Both the position numbers and the translations under genes were made by a program. Below the pieces are notes generated by a model. It saw only the letters and a program-made list of their open reading frames with translations. It made no database searches and had not been told where the DNA came from. Positions 42,803-50,784 of a stretch of DNA of 64,000 nt are shown here, piece after piece. Source of the stretch: Coriobacterium glomerans PW2 (GTDB taxonomy: Bacteria; Actinomycetota; Coriobacteriia; Coriobacteriales; Coriobacteriaceae); assembly GCF_000195315.1 (NCBI RefSeq), contig NC_015389.1:372001-436000 (forward strand), in the 5' to 3' direction. The stretch's first letter is position 1. Every line of letters starts with the position of its first letter.

Positions 42803-42931
42803 AAAACAGCGTGAAGCGGGGCCCCTCCGTGCGACCTCGTTGTCGACGGCGGCCGCCGCTGGCGTTCGGTGGCGCACCTGAGCCATGGATGATGGGAATC
42901 TTCTTCGAAAGCCGGAGAAGATTGGGGCCTC

Positions 42932-43886
42932 ATGTTTGAGTCGCTCGTTGCCGAGTATCTGGAGCACGACCTTTTCGACCTCGTCGAACGCGAGGCCGGG
43001 TCGCTGGAGCTGCCCGACCGAAGCAGCACAACCTCATCTATGCTATTACGGGCGTCCGCCGGTGCGGTAAGACGTTCTTCATGTTTCAGACCATGCGCAA
43101 GCTCATCGAAGCGGGGTCCCCGCGAATTGATAGTCTCCTTTTTGTTCGATGACGAGCGTATCATGCCCTATCGGGACAGCACGGCTCAGGATCTGCTCGA
43201 CGCCTATTACAACCTTGTGCCGCAGGCGACAGAGGGCTGCTACCTCTTGTTCGATGAGATTCAGGATCTCCCCCGGTGGAGCTCGTTCATTCGGCGCATC
43301 GCAGAGCAGCATCGGGTGTCGATCGTTCTTAGGGGGTCGTCCTCGAGGCTGCCGTCCTCCGATATCCCGAGCGTCTTTCGAGGACGCTCGCTCGCGCGTG
43401 AGATGTGGCCGCTGAGCTTCAAAGAGTACTGCTCCTTCCACGATATCGAACCGCCCCGTTTCTCAGAGACGTACACGAGGCGTGAGCATGAGATCTTCGA
43501 GAAGGCGTTCGACGGCTACCTGGTGTGCGGGGGGGGGGGGGTTCCGGCAGGTCAGGCGCTTCCGCCTCTCGAACGCATGCAGCTTCGCGCCGCTACGGAG
43601 CGAATCGAGAGACAGCGATCGCAAGCTACAGTGCGATGAATTGCCCCGAGGTCGATTTCGTGGTAGGCGATGGGGCCCTCGAGGGCAGTATCGGCTGATT
43701 CAGGTCGCTCTCCATTCCGGAGCTTCGGCCGGCGAAGAGGAGCTCTCCAGGAAGTATCGCAGCGAGGTGGGCAACCTTGAGCGTGCGATGTCGAGATCGG
43801 GGCTGAACGAGGGAGTGCTCATCACCAGAGATGAGCAGGACAGAATCGCCGTGCCATCGGGAACGATTCGCTTGATCCCCGCTTGA
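42932..43886 (+). pseudogene. DUF4143-type AAA ATPase, frameshifted and internally deleted
   Basis: Pieces of a standard ATP-binding/DUF4143 protein in three frames. MFESLVAEYLEHDLFDLVER starts in frame 2. NLIYAITGVRRCGKTFFMFQ (P-loop) is in frame 1 from about 43021. LIVSFLFDDERIMPYRDST to CYLLFDEIQDLPRWS (Walker B-like) returns to frame 2 near 43115. After DGYLVCGG a 13-G run keeps the frame, then roughly 150 codons typical of the family are missing. NCPEVDFVVGDGALEGS precedes a further shift near 43695, after which RLIQVALHSG and the end GTIRLIPA are found. No function expected. Confidence 0.78.
43529..43541 (+). repeat. Poly-G run (13 G) in the ATPase pseudogene
   Basis: Thirteen consecutive G in the coding frame of the DUF4143 remnant, at the place where the family normally has GGFP. 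Second long G homopolymer of the window. Confidence 0.7.
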
Positions 43887-44121
43887 AGATGGTTTCTCGA
43901 GGACTAGCTCCTCAGCTCTCGGCGGTTTCCACGAGCGTCCAAGGACGCACGACGAAGGGGGCCGGCATCGCGAAATCGGCTTCGGTCAAGACCTTGCTGT
44001 TCAGTTGAAGATCAAAACAAATGACGGATGATGATTCGGATTCAATCATGGCGGAATAGACCGTTCATTGTCGATTTTCTACCGTTAGAAGATCGAATCC
44101 TAGACACGCATATCCTGAAAG

Positions 44122-44142
44122 TGTTCATATGAATTGTGAACA
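44122..44142. promoter_or_regulatory. Inverted repeat TGTTCA-N9-TGAACA
   Basis: Exact 6-bp arms with 9-base spacer. The left half TGTTCATAT is identical to that of the acid-sugar site at 5084, but the spacing differs by four bases. Possible site for a regulator of the arabinose genes. Confidence 0.4.
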
Positions 44143-44147
44143 AAAAT

Positions 44148-44175
44148 ACTAAACAAAAAAGGAACTGTTTAGTTC
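44148..44175. promoter_or_regulatory. CTAAAC/GTTTAG half-sites upstream of the arabinose operon
   Basis: ACTAAACA (44148-44155) and TGTTTAGT (44166-44173) are exact complements; GAACTGTTTAGTTC (44162-44175) is itself an inverted repeat. The CTAAAC element recurs upstream of the local LacI gene, so both may be bound by that regulator. Confidence 0.45.
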
Positions 44176-44382
44176 ATGCTCGGTTCAAGTTCAGACCTTG
44201 TGCAGCGCGGTTTTCAATCTGAGGGGCCTGAAGCGATTCGGTTCGGTATTCGCATCGCGCGGGCACATGCTCGGGCGATGTGCGGCTGCTCGAAGCCGTC
44301 TCCGCGATCGTGGTGTCTATAGCACATGACGATGCGGAGAGGTCGAGGGGTCGTGATTGCCACAGGGACGAAGGGAGATTTC

Positions 44383-45606
44383 ATGCAAACTATCAACATC
44401 TCACGTAGAGGGCTCTTGAAAGGTATGTGCGCTGTCGCCGGCCTCGGTCTGGTCGGTGGCCTTGCCGCGTGCAACGGCGGTGGCGCAGGCGGTGCGGGCA
44501 GCAGTGCGGGCGGCGACTCCGGTGACAAGATCAAGATCGGCGTATCGATCTGGAGTTCCACCGACGCCTTGGGCTCGCTTTCGAAGAAGGTCCTCGACAA
44601 CGCGGCTGGTATCCTGAATGTCGAGCTGCAGTATGTCGACCAGGGGCATGTCTCAGAGCAGGTCACTCAGTCCGTCGAGACGCTGTGCGCCGGCGGCTGC
44701 CAGGGCATCGTCTTGTGCAACTCGGCGGACTCCGAGATGCAGGCCTGCATCAACACGTGCGATCAGAACGAGGTCTATCTCGCCCAGTTCTACCGCATGA
44801 TCAACAAGGACAACAGTCCGGATGTCTACAAGGTGGCGCAGAACTCGAAGTTCTACGTCGGTGCCGTCCACGAAGACGAGGTCGGCAACGGCGAGCGCCT
44901 GATCGAGTTGCTCACAAAGGACAACCCGGACGCGCCGGCAAGCCTGCAGAAGGGCGCCCGCAAGATCTGTCTCGAGGGATGGACGGTCGGCGACGCCACG
45001 TTCCAAGAGCGCTGGAAGGGCTACAAGTCCGGCGTGGAGACATGGAACAAGGCTCATGCCGATGACAAGGCGACGCTCACCGATCCGGTCTACGCTGACA
45101 CCTCCTCGGCGAAGGGCTCCCAGGTCACCCAGCAGTTCGTGAACAACAATCCCGATATGGACGCGCTCATCATCGCCGGTGGCGGCGGAGACCCGCTTGT
45201 GGGCTCCATCGGCCAGCTCGCCAACATGGACATGACCGGCAAGATCCGCGTCGCCTCGACCGACTTCCTCGACGATCTTAAGGACCAGCTCAAGTCCGGC
45301 GGGATGTACTGCGAGTCCGGAGGCCACTTCTGCGACCCGCTCTTCTCGCTGCTCATGGTGTACAACGCCATCAAGGGCAACGAGGACTACAAGCCAAAAC
45401 AGGGTGATTTCGGCCACGAGATCAAGTTCCCCTATATCTTCGTGTCCTCGGTCGCCGAGTACGAGGACTACGAGAAGTACTTCGTCGACGATCAGCCCTA
45501 CTCCGATGATGAGATCAAGGACCTTGCGAAGAAGGACTTCGACGATCTGAACAAGGCCGCGACGTCGCTGTCCATCGAGGACGTGAAGAAGCGTCACAAG
45601 AAATAA
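44383..45606 (+). CDS. Sugar ABC transporter substrate-binding lipoprotein, Tat-type signal
   Basis: 407 residues. The N-terminus MQTINISRRGLLKGMCAVAG has a twin-arginine motif, and LAAC (Cys about residue 29) is a lipobox, so the mature protein is a Tat-exported lipoprotein. The rest is a periplasmic-binding-protein fold of the ribose/galactose class (CAGGCQGIVLCNSADSEM; EGWTVGDATFQERWKGYKSG; DALIIAGGGGDPLV; KIRVASTDFLDD). It delivers sugar, probably L-arabinose given the downstream araA-araD genes, to the two permeases. ATG 44383 with AAGGGAG upstream is chosen over an ATG at 44326. A terminator-like hairpin separates it from the permease gene. Confidence 0.88.
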   Translation: MQTINISRRGLLKGMCAVAGLGLVGGLAACNGGGAGGAGSSAGGDSGDKIKIGVSIWSSTDALGSLSKKVLDNAAGILNVELQYVDQGHVSEQVTQSVETLCAGGCQGIVLCNSADSEMQACINTCDQNEVYLAQFYRMINKDNSPDVYKVAQNSKFYVGAVHEDEVGNGERLIELLTKDNPDAPASLQKGARKICLEGWTVGDATFQERWKGYKSGVETWNKAHADDKATLTDPVYADTSSAKGSQVTQQFVNNNPDMDALIIAGGGGDPLVGSIGQLANMDMTGKIRVASTDFLDDLKDQLKSGGMYCESGGHFCDPLFSLLMVYNAIKGNEDYKPKQGDFGHEIKFPYIFVSSVAEYEDYEKYFVDDQPYSDDEIKDLAKKDFDDLNKAATSLSIEDVKKRHKK

Positions 45607-45627
45607 GGCATCGCGGGAGACCGGTAT

Positions 45628-45663
45628 CGGGGGGCGAGTCCACGATAGACGACTCGCCCCCCG
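45628..45663 (+). terminator. Intercistronic hairpin after the binding-protein gene
   Basis: A 12-bp perfect stem GGGGGGCGAGTC / GACTCGCCCCCC (45629-45640 with 45651-45662), extended by a C-G pair, with a 10-base loop; TTCTTCTC follows. Such partial terminators raise the amount of binding-protein mRNA over the membrane genes downstream. Confidence 0.65.
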
Positions 45664-45714
45664 TTCTTCTCGGTCTCAGGCGGTTTGTATGCGTTCCAAC
45701 GGAAGGAGAGGTGG

Positions 45715-46662
45715 ATGGAAGCAATCGCGAAGCTTCGTCGCAGCCCATGGTTCGGCACGGGATTTCTCGTGGTCGTCACGGTGCTGTGCTGGGTGGTGTT
45801 CAAGATCGCACGGCCCGAGACGTTCGGCTCGCCCGATCAGGTCATGACCTATCTGCAGAGCGCGATCATCTACGCGGTCGGCGGCTGCGGACTGTATTTC
45901 ATCGTCGTCATGGGTCTTTGGGATTTCTCGATCGGATCGGTGCTCGTGCTCTCGTGTCTGCTGTCCATCGGAGCGGCTCAGTCGTTCGGCTATCCGGGGC
46001 TCGTCGTCGCCCCCATCCTCTGCGGCGCCCTGCTCGGCATCTTCAACGGGCTCGCATACACGAAGTTGCGCATCCCTTCGCTCATCGTCACGGTCGGTCT
46101 CTCGCTGATATATGAGAGCTGGAGCGTGTTCGCTGCCGACTGGGCCGGAACGCGTCTTCCCGCAGCGTACAACATGTTCGGTTCCTATCCGGCCAATGTG
46201 ATACTCGCCATCGTCGCATGTGCGCTCTGCGGTTTTATCTTGAAGTACACGAAGATGGGGACCTATGCCACCGCTATCGGATCAGGGGAGCTGACAGCGA
46301 AGAACATGGGTGTCAACGTCGACCTCTACAAGTTCTTCGCATTCGTCTTGTGCTCGACGTTTGTCGGGATCATGGCGGTGCTCTACATCGGATACGGCAC
46401 GGCGCAGACGCCTATGACCGGCATGCTCTCGCAATCGCTCAACTTCACGCCGCTCATGGGAACGTTCTTCGGTATCGCGTTTCGCAAGTACGGACATCCC
46501 GTCATCGCGATCGTGATCGGCGAGTTCATCATATCGATGCTGTTCGCGGGTTTCATCGCGCTCGGGATGCCCACGACCGTCAACAACGTCGTCACCGGTC
46601 TCACGCTGCTCGTCATCGTCGTCCTGACGGTCAAGCGCGTCCGCGGCGCGGTCGTCAAATGA
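45715..46662 (+). CDS. Sugar ABC transporter permease (first)
   Basis: 315 residues of the RbsC/AraH-type permease family, with about eight to nine membrane helices: FLVVVTVLCWVVFKIA, GCGLYFIVVMGLWDFSIGSV, LICGALLGIFNGLAYTKLRI, SLIVTVGLSLIYESWSVFA, and a last helix region VVTGLTLLVIVVLTV. The family GxxDxS-like loop (WDFSIGS) is visible. GGAAGGAGAGG precedes ATG 45715. Forms the channel with the second permease. Confidence 0.85.
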   Translation: MEAIAKLRRSPWFGTGFLVVVTVLCWVVFKIARPETFGSPDQVMTYLQSAIIYAVGGCGLYFIVVMGLWDFSIGSVLVLSCLLSIGAAQSFGYPGLVVAPILCGALLGIFNGLAYTKLRIPSLIVTVGLSLIYESWSVFAADWAGTRLPAAYNMFGSYPANVILAIVACALCGFILKYTKMGTYATAIGSGELTAKNMGVNVDLYKFFAFVLCSTFVGIMAVLYIGYGTAQTPMTGMLSQSLNFTPLMGTFFGIAFRKYGHPVIAIVIGEFIISMLFAGFIALGMPTTVNNVVTGLTLLVIVVLTVKRVRGAVVK

Positions 46663-46676
46663 GGGAGGGGCAAATC

Positions 46677-48179
46677 ATGGAAGCACAGATGCTGCTGCGG
46701 GCCGAGGGCATCGACAAGTCATTCGGTCCCACGCATGCGGTCGATCACGTGTCCCTTGACTTCAATGCCGGAGAGATCCATGCGCTCATCGGTGAGAACG
46801 GCTCGGGCAAGTCGACGTTCACGAACATGCTCACCGGCATTCTGCCGATCGGCGCAGGTACGTTCACCCTCGAGGGCAAACGGGTCGCACCGAAAAACCA
46901 GGTCGACGCGAACCATCTGGGTATCGCCGTCATCGTGCAGGAGGCGGGCACGCTGTCCGGTCTCACAGTCGCCGAGAACATGTTTCTGGGCGATGAGGGA
47001 CGGTTCATGCACAATGGCATCAAGGACACCGCCGCGCTGATGCGCAAGGCGCAGGAGCTGCTCGACGGCTTCGGGTTGGATCGCATCCGCGCGGGCCAGC
47101 CGATCGACAACTACAACTTCGAGGACAGGAAGCTCGTCGAGATCCTGAGGGCGACGTGGTTCGAACCGAAGGTGCTCGTCGTCGATGAGACGACCACGGC
47201 GTTGTCGCAGGCCGGTCGCGAAGAGCTGTTCGAGGTCATGCGGCATGTGCGCGCACAGGGCCACTGCGTCATCTTCATCTCCCATGACATGCCTGAGGTG
47301 CTCGCGATGTCCGATCGCATCTCGGTGCTACGCGACGGCGTCTATGTGAAGACCGTCGCCGCGGCTGATATGACCGAGGACTCGCTCAAGACGCTCATGG
47401 TGGGGCGCGAGATGGACGAGCACTACTACCGAACCGACTATCCGGATTACGCCACCGAGCCGCCCGGCGAGGTCGCGGTGTTCGTGGAGAACGTCTCGGT
47501 TCCCGGCGAGCTCGACGACGTCTCGCTGTATCTCAGCAAAGGCGAGATCCTGGGCATCGGCGGGCTGTCCGAGTGCGGCATGCATGAGCTGGGCAAGGCG
47601 ATCTTCGGTGCATCATACGGTCGCACCGGCGAGGTGAGACTCGGCGACGGCACGCAAATCGACGATATCAACACCGCGATCAACCATTCCATGGCCTACG
47701 CCTCGAAGAATCGCGATGAGGAGAGCCTGCTGGTCAACGATACGATCCAAGATAACATCGCCCTTCCCTCGATGCGCGACATGGGACGCATCCTGAGCAA
47801 CAAGAGGCTCAAGAAGTTCGCCAGAAAATACGCCGAGGTCATGAGCGTCAAGATGGTCGATGTCAACCAGTACGTCTCAGCGCTGTCCGGCGGCAACAAG
47901 CAGAAGGTCGTGCTGGCGCGCTGGCTCGGCAAGGAGTCGAGCATTCTCATACTCGACAGCCCGACGCGCGGCATCGATATCAAAGTCAAGGCAGATATCT
48001 ACGCTCTGCTCGAGGAGATGCGCAATCAGAACAAGGCGACGCTCATCATCTCCGAGGAGATCATGGAGCTCATCGGCATGTGCGACAGGATCCTGGTCAT
48101 GAAAGATGGAAAAATAGCCGGTCAGCTGCTGCGCAGTCCCGATCTGACCGAGCGCGACGTCATCGCCAAGATGATTTGA
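46677..48179 (+). CDS. Sugar ABC transporter ATP-binding protein (two NBDs)
   Basis: 500 residues; RbsA/AraG-type fused ATPases. NBD1 has Walker A GENGSGKSTFTNML and VLVVDETTTALS as Walker B; its signature is altered (NYNFEDRKLVEIL rather than LSGGQ), as is usual for the first half of some members. NBD2 lacks a good Walker A (GGLSECGMHELG) but has the signature ALSGGNKQKVVLARWL and Walker B ILILDSPTRGID, the typical asymmetric pair. GAGGGAGGGG precedes ATG 46677. It energises import through the flanking permeases. Confidence 0.88.
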   Translation: MEAQMLLRAEGIDKSFGPTHAVDHVSLDFNAGEIHALIGENGSGKSTFTNMLTGILPIGAGTFTLEGKRVAPKNQVDANHLGIAVIVQEAGTLSGLTVAENMFLGDEGRFMHNGIKDTAALMRKAQELLDGFGLDRIRAGQPIDNYNFEDRKLVEILRATWFEPKVLVVDETTTALSQAGREELFEVMRHVRAQGHCVIFISHDMPEVLAMSDRISVLRDGVYVKTVAAADMTEDSLKTLMVGREMDEHYYRTDYPDYATEPPGEVAVFVENVSVPGELDDVSLYLSKGEILGIGGLSECGMHELGKAIFGASYGRTGEVRLGDGTQIDDINTAINHSMAYASKNRDEESLLVNDTIQDNIALPSMRDMGRILSNKRLKKFARKYAEVMSVKMVDVNQYVSALSGGNKQKVVLARWLGKESSILILDSPTRGIDIKVKADIYALLEEMRNQNKATLIISEEIMELIGMCDRILVMKDGKIAGQLLRSPDLTERDVIAKMI

Positions 48180-48192
48180 GGAGGCGATACAG

Positions 48193-49170
48193 ATGACGAT
48201 AGCATCCGGAACCACCCAAGGCGCGACGGCACCGGCCGCCAGCAGATTCCCCTGGGGACGCATCAGGGAGTTTCTTCCCATCCTGAGTTTCGCGGCCATT
48301 CTGGCCTTCTTCGCCGTCGCGACGAATGGCAGACTCGTCACGGCGAGAAATCTCACGTTGATCCTGTCGGGCGGTTACACCACCATGATCGCCACCGTCG
48401 GCGTCTATATGATCATGAGCATGGGCTGCTTGGACTTCTCCCAGGGCTCGATGCTCGGTCTGTGCTGCGCTGTGGTGTGCTACCTATCGCATGTGAGCCT
48501 GCCCGTCGCTATTCTGGGAGGCATTCTCACAGGTGCGCTGATCGGGCTCGTGAACGCTCTGTTCGCGGTGAAGGGCCAGGTGCCGTCCTTCGTCGTGACG
48601 ATCTGCATGATGTTCCTGCTCCGCGGTGTGATCGCCTACGTCACCACCACCTCGCCGGTCTATGCCTCTCCTGAGGTGACGGCGTTCGCCATGAACACGC
48701 CGCTGCTCATGGGCGTCACGATCGCGGTGCTCATCATCGCCTTCCTCGTGCTGCGCTTCACGGCGCTCGGCGCGAACCTCAAGGCGATCGGCGCCGGCGA
48801 GAAGGGCGCCCGCTTCGCCGGAATCCGGGTTCAGCGCACCAAGATCATCATCTACATGGTCGCCGGCTGCATCACCGGCTTCGCTGCGCTCATCAACGCC
48901 GTCAAGGTGGGGTCTGTCACGTCCTCTTCGGGCAACATGCTCGAGACGCAGATCCTGATCGCGCTCGTGCTGGGAGGAATGCCCATCAACGGAGGCGCGC
49001 GTGCGCGGTTCTCGAACGTCGTCACCGGCGTTCTGAGCTATCTCATCTTGCAGCGCGGTCTGGTCATGATGGGGTTCACCACCGAGATTCAGCAGCTGAT
49101 CCTCGGTGTGGTCTTCGTCATCATGGTCGCCGTCTTCAGCGAGCGGGCGGCCAACCAAGTCATCAAGTAG
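48193..49170 (+). CDS. Sugar ABC transporter permease (second)
   Basis: 325 residues, same RbsC/AraH family as the first permease (TTMIATVGVYMIMSMGCLDFSQGS; GALIGLVNALFAVKGQVPSF; LKAIGAGEKGARFAGIRVQ; LIALVLGGMPINGGARARFS). The conserved EAA-like cytoplasmic loop (GAGEKGARFAGI) is clear here. Two different permeases flanking a fused ATPase indicate a heterodimeric channel. It follows the ATPase gene by 13 bases. Confidence 0.85.
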   Translation: MTIASGTTQGATAPAASRFPWGRIREFLPILSFAAILAFFAVATNGRLVTARNLTLILSGGYTTMIATVGVYMIMSMGCLDFSQGSMLGLCCAVVCYLSHVSLPVAILGGILTGALIGLVNALFAVKGQVPSFVVTICMMFLLRGVIAYVTTTSPVYASPEVTAFAMNTPLLMGVTIAVLIIAFLVLRFTALGANLKAIGAGEKGARFAGIRVQRTKIIIYMVAGCITGFAALINAVKVGSVTSSSGNMLETQILIALVLGGMPINGGARARFSNVVTGVLSYLILQRGLVMMGFTTEIQQLILGVVFVIMVAVFSERAANQVIK

Positions 49171-49216
49171 CGATCGCGTCCGGAGATGGATCCGGTACGC
49201 ATTGAAGGAGGAGAGC

Positions 49217-50713
49217 ATGCTCGAGATCAAACGGCATACATTCTGGTTCTGCCCCTGCTCGCAGGATCTGTACGGCGAGACGGTGCTCGAACACGTCCGC
49301 GAGCACGCCCGCGAGGTCGTGGACGCGCTCAACGCGACCGCGGCGATTCCCTTCGAGGTCCAACTCAAACCGACCCTCATCACGTCCGACGTCATCGAGC
49401 AGACGTTTCATGCGGCGGACGCGGATGAGGAGTGCGCGGGCATCATAACCTGGGCTCACACGTTCTCGCCGTCGAAATCCTACATCTTGGGTCTGAGGGA
49501 TCTGCGCAAGCCCCTGTGCCAGTTCGCGACGCAGTACAACGAGGAGATCCCCTACGACACCATCGACATGGACTTCATGAACGAGAATCAGGCGGCGCAC
49601 GGCGAGCGCGAGTTCGGGCACATCTTCGCTCGCATGCGCAAGAACCGCAAGGTGGTCTTCGGGTTCTGGAAGGATCCCGCGGTCTTGTCCGAGCTGGGTG
49701 CCTGGCAGCGCGTCGCCGTCGGGCTATGCGAGTCGAAAAACATCCGCGTCGCCCGCTTCGCCGACACGATGCGCAACGTCGCGGTCACCGACGGCGACAA
49801 GATCGAGGCGGAGGTCAAGTTCGGCTGGACCGTTGACGCGTGGCCGGTCAACGAACTCGTCCCCTATGTGGACGCCGTCTCGCCCGCCGAGGCGAGCGCG
49901 CTCGCCGATGAGTACTACGACGCGTACGGGATCATTCTGGACGGCCGCGACCCGGCCGAGTTCCGCGCGCACGTCGAGGTGCAGGCGGCACAGGAGATCG
50001 GCATCGAGCGCTTTTTGGTCGAGCACGGCTACAATGCGTTCTCGGACCACTTCGGTGATCTGGGAGGGCTCAAGCAGCTGCCGTCCCTGGCGGTTCAGCG
50101 CCTCATGCAGAAGGGCTATGGCTTCGGTCCGGAGGGCGACTGGAAGACCCCTGCCATGGTCAGGCTCATGAAGATCATGACCGCTGGTGACCCGGCCTCG
50201 AAGGGCTCCGCCCTCATGGAGGACTACACGTATAACCTCGTTGCCGGTCGCGAGGGAATCCTCGAGTCCCATATGGCCGAAGTCGATCCGAGCGTGGCGG
50301 ACGGCCCCGTCTCCATCCGCGAGTGCCCGCTGTCCATGGGGGAGCGCGAGGACCCGGCGCGGCTCGTGTTCACGAGCAAGACCGGGCCCGCGATCGCCAC
50401 ATCCCTCATCGATCTCGGCGACCGCTTCCGCCTCATCATCAATGCGGTCGATTGCAAGCGCATCGAGGAGCCCATGCCGCTTCTGCCCACCGGCACCGTG
50501 TTCTGGACGCCGCGCCCGAATCTCAAGGTCGCCTCGACGGCTTGGATGTATGCGGGCGGCGCGCACCATACGGCCTTCTCCTTCGACCTCACGGTCGAGC
50601 AGATGGTCGACTGGGCGGCTGAGATGGGCGTCGAGGCGGTCGTCATCGACGAGCACACGACCATCGAGGGGCTCAGGCGCGACCTCATGCTCGGCGAGGT
50701 ATGCTTTCGGTGA
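49217..50713 (+). CDS. araA: L-arabinose isomerase
   Basis: 498 residues, converts L-arabinose to L-ribulose. Metal/substrate residues are visible in GYGFGPEGDWKTPAMVRLM, LMEDYTYNLVAG, ESHMAEVDPSV and GGAHHTAFSFDL. The start is the ATG with GAAGGAGGAG immediately upstream. Length is normal. It follows the transporter genes and precedes the kinase and epimerase, completing the isomerase branch of arabinose use. Confidence 0.92.
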   Translation: MLEIKRHTFWFCPCSQDLYGETVLEHVREHAREVVDALNATAAIPFEVQLKPTLITSDVIEQTFHAADADEECAGIITWAHTFSPSKSYILGLRDLRKPLCQFATQYNEEIPYDTIDMDFMNENQAAHGEREFGHIFARMRKNRKVVFGFWKDPAVLSELGAWQRVAVGLCESKNIRVARFADTMRNVAVTDGDKIEAEVKFGWTVDAWPVNELVPYVDAVSPAEASALADEYYDAYGIILDGRDPAEFRAHVEVQAAQEIGIERFLVEHGYNAFSDHFGDLGGLKQLPSLAVQRLMQKGYGFGPEGDWKTPAMVRLMKIMTAGDPASKGSALMEDYTYNLVAGREGILESHMAEVDPSVADGPVSIRECPLSMGEREDPARLVFTSKTGPAIATSLIDLGDRFRLIINAVDCKRIEEPMPLLPTGTVFWTPRPNLKVASTAWMYAGGAHHTAFSFDLTVEQMVDWAAEMGVEAVVIDEHTTIEGLRRDLMLGEVCFR

Positions 50714-50784
50714 GATCCCGGATGGGCTTGGCAGATGATCGCGCGGATCGGGGACACGGCGTGCGCGATCAGGGAGGGAAGAAC

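Larger units (their letters stand above)
43887..44382 (+). other. Regulatory gap upstream of the arabinose operon
   Basis: 496 bases, A+T-rich between about 44020 and 44180, with no gene. It holds the inverted repeats listed separately, and probably the promoter. The Shine-Dalgarno of the binding protein, AAGGGAG, lies at its end. Confidence 0.5.

Noticed and set aside
43482-43886. Separate 134-codon gene at the end of the DUF4143 remnant
   Set aside because: Only its last part is conserved and it joins the upstream pieces by frame changes, so it is part of the pseudogene.
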